Below, piece by piece: positions 1 through 6,907 of a stretch of 48,345 nucleotides of DNA. Numbering within the stretch: position 1 is the stretch's first letter; each line of letters opens with the position of its first letter. Below the pieces are notes generated by a model that worked only from the letters and a program-made list of their open reading frames with translations, was not told where the DNA came from and did no database searches. The translations under genes and the position numbers were made by a program. The stretch is from an uncultured bacterium (GTDB lineage: Bacteria; Bacillota; Clostridia; Oscillospirales; Oscillospiraceae). The DNA lies in assembly GCA_947176765.1 (NCBI GenBank), contig CAMWRX010000012.1:1-48345 (forward strand). Reading direction: 5' to 3'.

Positions 1-269
1 AGCCGCCCCTCTTTTCCGACGGCCCCGCCGGAGAGCCGCCCGAAGGCCCGGACAGCACGCCGCTGAGCCCCCCGGAATACCGCCTGCTGCAATGCCTGCT
101 GTATGGCGGGGACACCGGCTGGGTGCAGGCTGAGGGCCATCTGCTGTCTGTCCTGGTGGATGGCATCAACGAAAAGCTGTACGACACCTTCCTGGACACC
201 GTGATTGACGACGGCCCCCAGTTGATCGAAGATTATATTGACGAGTTGAAAGAGATGGTACACCCATGA
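1..269 (+). CDS. C-terminal fragment of a TerB_C-like protein
   Basis: Open frame entering from the left edge; the last 88 or so codons are present, ending in TGA that overlaps the next gene's ATG. The visible tail has a proline-rich linker, then a helical segment with SVLVDGINEKLYDTF and IEDYIDELKEM. This pattern is like the C-terminal TerB_C domain of large TerB-type proteins that often precede a BrxD-like ATPase and a helicase in Firmicutes. Family assignment rests on the short tail plus the neighbourhood, so it is moderate at best. The ATGA overlap indicates translational coupling with the ATPase and therefore a shared function. Confidence 0.5.
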   Translation, partial: PPLFSDGPAGEPPEGPDSTPLSPPEYRLLQCLLYGGDTGWVQAEGHLLSVLVDGINEKLYDTFLDTVIDDGPQLIEDYIDELKEMVHP

Positions 270-1579
270 AAATACCCAGACGAATCGCCCAAACCCTGAT
301 GAACTCCCTGAAAGGGGGCGTGGTGCCCCGTGTTGGCCTGCCCTATGTCACCGTGGGCCGGAAGGCCGAGATCGACGCCCTGCTCCACGACGTGGACATC
401 ATCGCCGACGGCGGCGCCTCCTTCCGCTTCATCGTGGGCAAGTACGGCAGCGGCAAGAGCTTTTTGCTCCAGACCATCCGCAACTATGTGATGGCGAAGG
501 ACTTCGTGGTGGTGGACGCCGACCTCTCCCCGGAGCGCCGGCTCCAGGGCACCCGGGGCCAGGGGCTGGCCACCTATAAGGAATTGGTCCGCAATATGTC
601 CACCAAAACCAAGCCAGAAGGCGGCGCGCTGTCCTTGATCCTGGACCGCTGGATCAGCGGCGTGCAGCAGGAGGTCGTGGCTTCCTCCGGGCTGGGCATC
701 ACCGACCCGGGGCTGGCCCCGCTGGTGGAAAAACAGATTTCCGCCGTCATCGGGTCGCTGAACGAAATGGTCCACGGCTTTGATTTCGCCCGGCTGCTCA
801 CCCTCTACTACCGGGCCCACCTCTCCGGAGACGACGAGACAAAGGCCAAGGTGCTCAAGTGGTTTCGGGGGGAGTATGCCACCAAAACCGAGGCCCGGCA
901 GGAGTTGGGAGTCAATATCGTCATTACCGACGACGACTGGTACGAATACCTGAAGCTCTTTGCCTGTTTCTTGAAGCAGGCGAACTACGCCGGGATGCTC
1001 ATCCTCATCGACGAGCTGGTGAACATCTATAAGATCCCCAACGCCATCACCCGGCAGTACAATTACGAAAAAATCCTCACCATGTACAACGACACCATGC
1101 AGGGCAAGGCCCAGCACCTGGGCGTCATCCTGTGCGGCACCCCCCAGTGCATGGAGGACCCCCGCCGGGGCGTGTACAGCTACGAGGCCCTGCGCTCCCG
1201 GCTGGCGGAGGGGCGCTTCTCCGGCACCCACAAGGACCTGCTGTCCCCGGTGATCCGGCTCCAGCCCCTCACCCCGGAGGAAATGCTGATCCTGGTGGAG
1301 AAGCTGGCGGATATCCACGCGGGGCTGTACGAGTACCAGCAGATCGTCACCCAGCAGGACATGGCGGACTTCATCGAGATTGAGTTTGGACGCATCGGCG
1401 CGGACGCCCACATCACCCCCCGGGAGGTCATCCGGGATTTCATCGAGGTGCTTGACATCGTATACCAGAATCCCGAGGTGAAGGTACGGGAACTGCTGGG
1501 CAGTGAGGAGTTCACCTATGCCCGGAACGCGGTGCAGGAGGCGGCTGCGGATGGGCAGTTCGCGGAGTTTGAGCTGTAA
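266..1579 (+). CDS. BrxD-like P-loop ATPase (DUF2791/BREX ATP-binding family)
   Basis: 437 aa, close to the usual size for BREX BrxD-type ATP-binding proteins. Residues 58-65 are a Walker A (GKYGSGKS), 245-250 a Walker B (LILIDE), and VILCGTPQ at 287-294 sits where a sensor strand is expected. The N-terminal RRIAQTLMNSLKGGVVPR stretch is typical of the family. It begins inside the stop codon of the upstream TerB_C-like gene and is followed, after a small membrane-protein gene, by a superfamily 2 helicase. BrxD and a BrxHI helicase form a pair in type 2 BREX, but the BREX methylase (PglX), phosphatase (PglZ) and PglY/BrxC are not in this window. Likely role by inference: ATP-driven partner of the helicase on DNA. 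The substrate is unknown. Confidence 0.8.
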   Translation: MKIPRRIAQTLMNSLKGGVVPRVGLPYVTVGRKAEIDALLHDVDIIADGGASFRFIVGKYGSGKSFLLQTIRNYVMAKDFVVVDADLSPERRLQGTRGQGLATYKELVRNMSTKTKPEGGALSLILDRWISGVQQEVVASSGLGITDPGLAPLVEKQISAVIGSLNEMVHGFDFARLLTLYYRAHLSGDDETKAKVLKWFRGEYATKTEARQELGVNIVITDDDWYEYLKLFACFLKQANYAGMLILIDELVNIYKIPNAITRQYNYEKILTMYNDTMQGKAQHLGVILCGTPQCMEDPRRGVYSYEALRSRLAEGRFSGTHKDLLSPVIRLQPLTPEEMLILVEKLADIHAGLYEYQQIVTQQDMADFIEIEFGRIGADAHITPREVIRDFIEVLDIVYQNPEVKVRELLGSEEFTYARNAVQEAAADGQFAEFEL

Positions 1580-1584
1580 TTGGT

Positions 1585-1614
1585 TTGGCGCAAGCCGGTA
1601 AACCGGGCTACAAT
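1585..1614 (+). promoter_or_regulatory. possible sigma-A promoter for the small membrane protein
   Basis: TTGGCG (1585-1590) and TACAAT (1609-1614) separated by 18 bp lie just after the ATPase stop codon and 17 bp before the ATG at 1632. The -35 is weak. If real, the membrane protein and helicase can be expressed apart from the upstream pair. Confidence 0.4.
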
Positions 1615-1631
1615 TTGGAGGGAAGCAGCTG

Positions 1632-1985
1632 ATGATGAAGAAAGCAGCGGTGAATCGAAGAATTTACATCATAGCGGCATTCAATATTCTGGTATTGCTG
1701 ATTGACAAAATTATTTTGGTCGCTCAGGGCGCGGTTGGCGCACCCCTTGTATTGACCCTCGTTTTGTGGCATTTTATTTTCAAGCGCAAAAAATGGGCAT
1801 TCATCACATTCGGGATTATTTCCCTTTTATCTGTGATACTAGGAGTGCTTGGCATTTTTCTTTTAATCGCATATTTATACCGCGGATATAATCCTACCCC
1901 CTGCCTCCTTGCAATCATTGTTGGTATCAGCTATGCGCTTTCATGGCTGTTATTGCGCAAAGAGCGGAAGCATTTTGACCGATAA
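1632..1985 (+). CDS. small multi-pass membrane protein, unknown function
   Basis: 117 aa, not recognised. It has a basic N-terminus, then about four hydrophobic helices (roughly residues 11-30, 35-50, 56-80 and 88-107) and a basic C-terminus, so it should sit in the cytoplasmic membrane with basic ends inside. The start is supported by TTGGAGGGA about 10 bp upstream. The gene is visibly more AT-rich than its neighbours and separates the ATPase from the helicase, which are normally adjacent partners. That suggests a later insertion, or a membrane effector or immunity component of the same system. Function cannot be assigned from sequence. Confidence 0.65.
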   Translation: MMKKAAVNRRIYIIAAFNILVLLIDKIILVAQGAVGAPLVLTLVLWHFIFKRKKWAFITFGIISLLSVILGVLGIFLLIAYLYRGYNPTPCLLAIIVGISYALSWLLLRKERKHFDR

Positions 1986-2026
1986 AAATCCAATTTACCG
2001 AAAGATCATATTAAAAGGAGCGCCCT

Positions 2027-4276
2027 ATGGGTATCTTTGAACGCTACGCCCCCTTTGTGCAGGACTACATCTACCGCAACGGCTGGGAAAGCCTGCGAGC
2101 CATCCAGGTGGCCGCGGCGGAGGCCATTTTCAATACGGACGAGCACGTGCTCCTCACCGCCTCCACCGCCTCCGGCAAAACCGAGGCGGCCTTTTTCCCT
2201 ATCATCACCTTGTTCTCCGAAAACCCGCCTGCCTCCGTAGGCTGCCTCTACATCGGCCCGCTGAAGGCCCTCATCAACGACCAGTTTTCCCGCCTCAACG
2301 ACCTGTGCGAGGAGGCGGACATCCCCGTCTGGCACTGGCACGGCGACGTGGCCCAGAGCCACAAGGCCAAGTTGATGAAGCACCCCTCCGGCATTCTCCA
2401 GATCACCCCGGAGTCCCTGGAGGCCATGCTGCTGCACAAGCACGCCGCCATCCCCACCCTGTTCGGCGACCTGCGGTTTGTGGTCATCGACGAGGTGCAC
2501 TCCCTCCTCCGGGGCGACCGGGGCGGGCAGACCCTGTGCCTCATCGAGCGGCTGTCCCGGCTGGCGGGGGTGGAGCCCCGGCGGATCGGGTTGTCCGCCA
2601 CCATGGGCGAGCCGGAAAAGACGGGGGAGTTCCTGGCCCTGGGCACGGGGCGGGGCACCATTATCCCCAAAATCGAGGCCAAGGGCGCGAAATGGCGGCT
2701 GAGCATGGAGCACTTCTATGTGAAGAACGTGCAGGCCGGGGAGGACCGCACGGACATCGACGCCCTGCCGGTGCTGGAGGAAAAGACCGACCAGGCCCCC
2801 GACAACGCCGACCCCGGCCTGGGGTATATCTTTGAGCATACCAGGGGCAAAAAGTGTTTGGTGTTCGTTAACTCCCGGGAGGAGTGCGAGACGGTCACCA
2901 CCACCCTTCGCCAATACTGCGAGCGCAATCATGAGCCCGACCGCTTTCTCATCCACCACGGCAACCTCTCCGCCTCCTACCGGGAGACGGCGGAGGAGGT
3001 GATGAAGGACGAGTCCCAGCGGATGACCACCGTCACCACTGCCACCCTGGAACTGGGCATCGACATCGGGCGGCTGGAGCGGGCCTTCCAGATTGATGCG
3101 CCCTGGACGGTGTCGTCCTTCCTCCAGCGCATGGGCCGCACCGGGCGGCGGGAGCTGCCGCCGGAGATGTGGTTCGTCATGCGGGAGGACGAGCCGGAGG
3201 CCCGGGCTATGCTGCCCGCCACCATCCCCTGGTCGCTGATCCAGGGCATCGCGCTGGTGCAGCTCTATCTAGAGGAGCGCTGGGTGGAGCCGCCCCGGCT
3301 GGATCGCCTGCCCTACAGCCTGCTGTACCACCAGACCATGTCCACCCTGGCTTCCTGCGGGGAGCTGTCCCCCCGGGCGCTGGCCGACCAGGTGCTGCGG
3401 CTGCGCTATTTCCACCGGGTGTCTCAGGAGGACTACAGGGCGCTGCTGCGCCACCTCATCCAGACCGACCACATCCAGCGCACCGAGCAGGGTGGCTTGA
3501 TTGTGGGCCTGGCGGGGGAGCGGGTGGTGAATTCCTTCAAGTTCTACGGCGTGTTCCAGGAGAACGAGGAGTACACCGTCCGCAACGAGGCCCAGGAGCT
3601 GGGCACGGTGGTGCTGCCGCCCCCGGTGGGGGAGAAGCTGGCCCTGGCGGGGCACGTCTGGGTGGTGCTGGACATCGACCGCAAGCGCCACCTGGTGTAC
3701 TGTGAGCAGGTGAAGGGCAGCATCCCGGCCTACTTCGGGCTGTGCCCCGGCGACCTGCACACCAAGATCCTCCGGCGGATGCGGCAGGTTCTCCGGGAGG
3801 AGAAGCAGTACCCCTACCTGATGAAAAACGCGGTGGCCCGCCTGGAAAACGCCCGGTTCACCGCTGACCGCTCCGGCACGGCGGAGAGGCCCCTGCTGAA
3901 CCTGGGCGGCAATATGTGGTGCCTGCTGCCCTGGGTGGGAACCTATCCGTTCCTCGCCATGGAGCGGTTTTTGAAGATCAAATGCGCCGACCGCCTGGGG
4001 CTGAAGAATTTCGACTCCGCCCGGCCCTACTATATGCAGTTTACCATGAAGGTGGACGAGGAGACGTTTTTCCAGGTGGTATCCGAGGAGATCCGCAAGC
4101 CCATCGACCCGCTGGAGCTGGTCTACGACAAGGAGCTGCCCCTGTTCGACAAGTACGACGAATATCTCCCGGAGGAGCTGGTGAAGAAGGGCTTCGCCTG
4201 TGGTGTGCTGGATCTGGACGGGCTTCGGGAGACGGTTTTAAGCTGGAATACGGAGGCTCAGGCCCAAAGCGATTGA
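2027..4276 (+). CDS. DEAD/DEAH-box superfamily 2 helicase (Lhr/BrxHI-like)
   Basis: 749 aa. Helicase motifs in order: I TASTASGKT (44-52), II DEVH (155-158), III SAT (190-192), IV LVFVNSR (278-284), V TATLELGIDIG (338-348), VI QRMGRTGRR (367-375). The VI motif and the roughly 370-residue C-terminal extension resemble Lhr-type and BrxHI helicases. The start follows AAAGGAG. Expected activity is ATP-dependent 3'-5' translocation or unwinding of nucleic acid; this follows from the family and was not shown here. Together with the BrxD-like ATPase and the TerB_C-like protein it forms a candidate defence or DNA-processing set. It ends in the -35 element of the next gene's promoter. Confidence 0.88.
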   Translation: MGIFERYAPFVQDYIYRNGWESLRAIQVAAAEAIFNTDEHVLLTASTASGKTEAAFFPIITLFSENPPASVGCLYIGPLKALINDQFSRLNDLCEEADIPVWHWHGDVAQSHKAKLMKHPSGILQITPESLEAMLLHKHAAIPTLFGDLRFVVIDEVHSLLRGDRGGQTLCLIERLSRLAGVEPRRIGLSATMGEPEKTGEFLALGTGRGTIIPKIEAKGAKWRLSMEHFYVKNVQAGEDRTDIDALPVLEEKTDQAPDNADPGLGYIFEHTRGKKCLVFVNSREECETVTTTLRQYCERNHEPDRFLIHHGNLSASYRETAEEVMKDESQRMTTVTTATLELGIDIGRLERAFQIDAPWTVSSFLQRMGRTGRRELPPEMWFVMREDEPEARAMLPATIPWSLIQGIALVQLYLEERWVEPPRLDRLPYSLLYHQTMSTLASCGELSPRALADQVLRLRYFHRVSQEDYRALLRHLIQTDHIQRTEQGGLIVGLAGERVVNSFKFYGVFQENEEYTVRNEAQELGTVVLPPPVGEKLALAGHVWVVLDIDRKRHLVYCEQVKGSIPAYFGLCPGDLHTKILRRMRQVLREEKQYPYLMKNAVARLENARFTADRSGTAERPLLNLGGNMWCLLPWVGTYPFLAMERFLKIKCADRLGLKNFDSARPYYMQFTMKVDEETFFQVVSEEIRKPIDPLELVYDKELPLFDKYDEYLPEELVKKGFACGVLDLDGLRETVLSWNTEAQAQSD

Positions 4277-4301
4277 CGTTTGAAGCAAGCTGTGATATGA
4301 T
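4273..4301 (+). promoter_or_regulatory. sigma-A promoter overlapping the helicase stop codon
   Basis: TTGACG (4273-4278), 17 bp, TATGAT (4296-4301). The -35 contains the helicase TGA. It gives the zinc-ribbon gene its own transcript. Confidence 0.65.
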
Positions 4302-4324
4302 GGGCAAAAAAGGAGATGACGGTT

Positions 4325-4753
4325 ATGGCTCTCATAAAATGCTTCGACTGTGGCAAGGAGATTTCCGACCGGGCGGGAACCTGCCCGTTTTGCGGCTGCC
4401 CCATCAGCGAGCTGCTGAAATCGGGCGAAACAGTAAAAATTAAGCCGTTACCCGCAGTCAATGCGGAATGGCAGATTGGGGATACTCCACCAACTCCAGG
4501 GGATCAAAAGGTGTCCATATCCTCCAACGGCAAGACCATTTGGGAGGGGCGCGCCGGCGACGTGGCGGAGCTCTCTTTTGTGCAGCCCACCAACATAGAC
4601 ATCAAATACCATATGAGCGTTTGGCGCAATGGCGGCAAATGTTCCGGTATGATTGATCCCACGCGGTGCAAAACGTACATTATATTTGCGCAGAATAGAG
4701 CACTTACGGCGATAAAGCTGGAGTTGCGGCCCGTTGACACGTTAGACGGCTGA
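4325..4753 (+). CDS. zinc-ribbon protein, unknown function
   Basis: 142 aa from the ATG at 4325, chosen over the in-frame ATG at 4316 because the ribosome site AAAAAAGGAG ends directly against 4316 but is 9 bp from 4325. Residues about 5-27 form a CxxC...CxxC zinc ribbon (CFDCG, then CPFCG). The rest looks like a beta-rich domain (DQKVSISSNGKTIWEG, then a run ending in IIFAQNRALTAIKLEL) that may form a small sandwich. There is no signal peptide or membrane segment. It has its own promoter and is followed by a strong terminator, so a link to the upstream helicase set is only positional. Confidence 0.7.
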   Translation: MALIKCFDCGKEISDRAGTCPFCGCPISELLKSGETVKIKPLPAVNAEWQIGDTPPTPGDQKVSISSNGKTIWEGRAGDVAELSFVQPTNIDIKYHMSVWRNGGKCSGMIDPTRCKTYIIFAQNRALTAIKLELRPVDTLDG

Positions 4754-4767
4754 TTTCTGAGTTCAAC

Positions 4768-4810
4768 AACAATGCCCCCGCCTTAGCCGGCGGGGGCGTT
4801 GTTATTTCTG
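4768..4810 (+). terminator. rho-independent terminator after the zinc-ribbon gene
   Basis: Stem of about 15 bp with one G-U pair (4768-4782 with 4789-4803; core GCCCCCGCC/GGCGGGGGC) and loop TTAGCC, followed by ATTTCTG. Confidence 0.8.
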
Positions 4811-4856
4811 CTGTCCCGCTTGTAAGCCAGATAGCGTGACCATATCAGCAAACAGG

Positions 4857-4893
4857 AGCCCGCTGTTTTCAGTCGAAAACAGCGGGCTTCTTT
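4857..4893 (+). terminator. second strong hairpin terminator
   Basis: A perfect 14-bp stem (4857-4870 with 4875-4888, arms AGCCCGCTGTTTTC) with loop AGTC, then TCTTTGTTT. It lies 50 bp after the previous terminator with no gene between, so it probably insulates the lysis cassette or marks an old junction. Confidence 0.6.
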
Positions 4894-4920
4894 GTTTGCG
4901 TCTGCCGCAGCTGTCCGCAC

Positions 4921-4946
4921 AAAAAAGTTTCCCGAAAACGGGAAAC
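4921..4946 (-). terminator. palindrome that reads as a minus-strand terminator
   Basis: GTTTCCCG-AAAA-CGGGAAAC at 4927-4946, preceded on the plus strand by six A residues. Read on the minus strand it is an 8-bp hairpin followed by TTTTTT, a textbook terminator. It could instead be an operator in the leader of the lysis cassette. Confidence 0.45.
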
Positions 4947-4986
4947 AACAGGTCGCATGACGAGGGGAACCGAAGGAGCTGATGTT

Positions 4987-5292
4987 ATGCCGGAAAACTG
5001 CAATGACGGTGGCTGCCCCTACCTGCACCGCATCGAGACCCTGGAGAGCGGCCAGAAGCGGGAGGAGGCGTTCCGCAAGACGTACTACGAGGAGCGGGAG
5101 TCCCACATCGAGAGGAACGCCAAGCTGGACGCCAAAATCACCGCGATGGACGAAAAGCTGGACAAGGTAGTGGCGTGGCAGGAGGCCCAGCAGGCCAAAC
5201 CCGCCAAGCGCTGGGAGGGGCTGGTGGAAAGGGCGGTTTGGGCGGTATGCGCCGCTGTGATCGCGTTCCTGCTGGCCAGGGTCGGACTGTAA
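4987..5292 (+). CDS. XhlA-like phage lysis accessory protein
   Basis: 101 aa. The ATG at 4987 is chosen because AAGGAG ends 8 bp before it; the upstream in-frame ATG at 4957 has no such site. The N-terminal Cys-containing tip is followed by a charged coiled-coil region (about 15-70, with heptad-like KLDAKITAMDEKLDKVV) and one C-terminal membrane helix (about 83-100). This is the architecture of haemolysin XhlA proteins, which act with holins at the membrane. It is the first gene of a three-gene lysis cassette, 17 bp before the holin. Confidence 0.65.
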   Translation: MPENCNDGGCPYLHRIETLESGQKREEAFRKTYYEERESHIERNAKLDAKITAMDEKLDKVVAWQEAQQAKPAKRWEGLVERAVWAVCAAVIAFLLARVGL

Positions 5293-5309
5293 AGAAAGGG
5301 GTACAAAAG

Positions 5310-5513
5310 ATGAAAAACGAGTACATGGGGAAATGGATGAGGGCGGCGGCCATCCGCGCCGTCAAAACGATGGCGCAGACCGCCATCGCCACCATCGGCG
5401 CGTCCGCGGTGCTGTCCGCCGTGGACTGGCCCGTGGTGGCGTCGGCGTCGGTGCTGGCCGGGGTGCTGTCCCTGCTCACCAGCGTGGCGGGTCTGCCGGA
5501 GGTGGACGTGTGA
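5310..5513 (+). CDS. phage holin, r1t-type
   Basis: 67 aa. The ATG follows AAAGGGG by 8 bp. The pattern AVKTMAQTAIATIGA, then VDWPVVASASVLAGVLSLL and LTSVAGLPEV, matches small r1t-family holins found beside endolysins in Firmicute phages. Two hydrophobic helices (about 20-37 and 41-60) follow an amphipathic basic N-terminus. Expected role is to permeabilise the cytoplasmic membrane and release the endolysin. Its TGA overlaps the GTG start of the endolysin gene. Confidence 0.8.
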   Translation: MKNEYMGKWMRAAAIRAVKTMAQTAIATIGASAVLSAVDWPVVASASVLAGVLSLLTSVAGLPEVDV

Positions 5514-6325
5514 ACGCGCCGGGAGGCAGCCTGGCGGCTGCCCGGGAAAGCAGCCTATCGGCTACCCAGGAAAGCAGCCTACCGGCTGCCCGGCTCATCG
5601 CCGCCGCCCAAGCCCAGGACGGGTATCTGGGCAAAAAGAGCAACGCCCAGCTGGACGACCCCAAGGCCAACGCCGGGGGTAAGTATAACAAATTTGCCCG
5701 CGACCTGGACGCCCAGGGGGATTTCTACAACGGCAAAAAAAACGGCTTCGACTGGTGCGACGTGTTCGTGGACTGGTGCTTCGTCACCACCTTCGGTCGG
5801 GACATTGCCCAAAAGCTGTTGTGCCAGCCGGACAGGAGCTGCGGGGCCGGGACAGGGTATTCGCTAAATTATTACAAGGCCAAGGGGCGGTTTTTCACCG
5901 CCCCCCAGCCGGGGGATCAGATTTTCTTCGGCGACGCCAAAAGCACCTGGCATACCGGCATTGTCACCGAGGTAAAGGGCGGCTGTGTGTACACCATCGA
6001 AGGCAACGCCGGGAGCCCCAGCGCGGTGCGCTCCTGCAAATACCCGGTTGGATCCGCAAAAATCAAGGGCTATGGGCGGCCTGACTGGTCGCTGGTGCCC
6101 GCCGGCAGCGAGGAGGAGGAAGATAATATGACTGAGGAACAGGTGCGCAGGATTGTGCGGGAAGAATACGCCAATATTGAGGCGGAACGGGCGGCGCTGC
6201 CCGCGTCCGCATGGGCGGAGGGGGAGTTGGCCGCCGCCGTGGCGGCGGGGGTCACCGACGGCAAGCGCCCCCAGAGCTACGCCACCCGCCAGGAGGTGGC
6301 GCTTATGGTGGGGAGGAAACCGTGA
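5510..6325 (+). CDS. CHAP-domain endolysin with C-terminal SLH-like wall-binding segment
   Basis: 271 aa from the GTG at 5510, which overlaps the holin stop (GTGA) and follows GGAGGTG. Longer upstream starts would run through the holin gene in another frame. Residues 6-29 are three 8-residue repeats. The CHAP domain (about 35-195) has the catalytic Cys83 in DWCDVFVDWC, His148 in WHTGIV and a candidate Asn166 in EGNAG. There is no signal peptide, consistent with holin-dependent export. The last 65 residues (TEEQVRRIVREEY, then AAGVTDGKRPQSYATRQE) resemble the short SLH-like tail common in clostridial phage lysins. They are preceded by an internal ribosome site and ATG. A terminator follows 12 bp later. 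Confidence 0.8.
   Translation: MNAPGGSLAAARESSLSATQESSLPAARLIAAAQAQDGYLGKKSNAQLDDPKANAGGKYNKFARDLDAQGDFYNGKKNGFDWCDVFVDWCFVTTFGRDIAQKLLCQPDRSCGAGTGYSLNYYKAKGRFFTAPQPGDQIFFGDAKSTWHTGIVTEVKGGCVYTIEGNAGSPSAVRSCKYPVGSAKIKGYGRPDWSLVPAGSEEEEDNMTEEQVRRIVREEYANIEAERAALPASAWAEGELAAAVAAGVTDGKRPQSYATRQEVALMVGRKP
5525..5596 (+). repeat. three tandem 24-bp repeats at the 5' end of the endolysin gene
   Basis: Units at 5525-5548, 5549-5572 and 5573-5596 share the pattern AGCAGCCT-N-CGGCT-N-CCC and encode GSLAAARE, SSLSATQE and SSLPAARL. They form a Ser/Ala-rich leader outside the catalytic domain. Confidence 0.75.
6114..6130 (+). promoter_or_regulatory. internal ribosome binding site in the endolysin gene
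   Basis: AGGAGGA at 6114-6120, then 7 nt, then the in-frame ATG at 6128. It would give a separate 65-aa copy of the wall-binding segment. Internal starts of this type are known in other clostridial and enterococcal phage endolysins. Confidence 0.55.
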
Positions 6326-6337
6326 GGCAGGCATAAG

Positions 6338-6368
6338 AAAAGCCGGGGAGCTAATCCCCGGCTTTTTC
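6338..6368 (+). terminator. rho-independent terminator of the lysis cassette
   Basis: 12-bp stem AAAAGCCGGGGA/TCCCCGGCTTTT (6338-6349 with 6355-6366), loop GCTAA, running into T residues. Confidence 0.85.
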
Positions 6369-6445
6369 GCGCGCGATTTCGTGCGCCCCATTGGCGCTGG
6401 TTCCCGTTTGCCTCTTTAAAATGCCGATTATCGTTCAGTTGGCCG

Positions 6446-6474
6446 TTGCATACGCCGGGAGATTGGGGTATCAT
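6446..6474 (+). promoter_or_regulatory. sigma-A promoter for acylphosphatase
   Basis: TTGCAT (6446-6451), 17 bp, TATCAT (6469-6474), 37 bp before the ATG. Confidence 0.55.
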
Positions 6475-6511
6475 AGTGCTTAAATGATGGAAATAAAGGA
6501 GCGGCTGAGAG

Positions 6512-6865
6512 ATGATGTTGTTTCAATGGCTGAAAAGGTTCTGCGCGGAAAACCAGCGGCCCGTTGTCCACGTCCCGGACGGCCCCCATACGCCGCCGGT
6601 TAGAAGGCGTTATTGCTTTTCCGGCATAGTCCAGGGCGTCGGTTTCCGCTATGAGGCACAGCTGCTGGCGGGCCAGCTGGGTTTGGTGGGTTGGGCCCGG
6701 AACGAAAATGACGGGACCGTCATCATCGAGATCGAGGGCGAGGCCCGCTGTATCGACGAGTTCCTCCGGGCCATGCAAACGGTCCGGCGCTTTGATATTA
6801 CAGAGATACAGACAGAGGAACTGCCGGCTGCCGGGACCGAAACAACATTCAAGGCGCTATACTGA
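6512..6865 (+). CDS. acyP: acylphosphatase
   Basis: 117 aa. Residues about 31-117 are a complete acylphosphatase domain with the acyl-phosphate-binding loop GIVQGVGFR (catalytic Arg46) and the second signature GWARNENDGTV (catalytic Asn64). It hydrolyses carboxyl-phosphate bonds such as acetyl phosphate or 1,3-bisphosphoglycerate in the cytoplasm. The family is usually about 90 aa; here a 30-residue N-terminal extension (MMLFQWLKRFCAENQRP) precedes it. The start is supported by AAAGGAG 10 bp upstream, so the extension is probably translated. It stands alone, with its own promoter, and converges on the GH13 gene 42 bp away. Confidence 0.88.
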   Translation: MMLFQWLKRFCAENQRPVVHVPDGPHTPPVRRRYCFSGIVQGVGFRYEAQLLAGQLGLVGWARNENDGTVIIEIEGEARCIDEFLRAMQTVRRFDITEIQTEELPAAGTETTFKALY

Positions 6866-6907
6866 CAGAAGCGTTCCAGTGGCATTGGCGGCAGGGCGCG
6901 CTATGGA

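Noticed and set aside
1-4276. A complete BREX system
   Set aside because: Only the BrxD-like and helicase-like parts are visible. No methylase, alkaline-phosphatase-type PglZ or large PglY ATPase is encoded in this window.
4857-6368. An intact or inducible prophage
   Set aside because: No capsid, terminase, portal, tail, integrase or repressor genes flank the lysis cassette, and neighbours are host-type genes.
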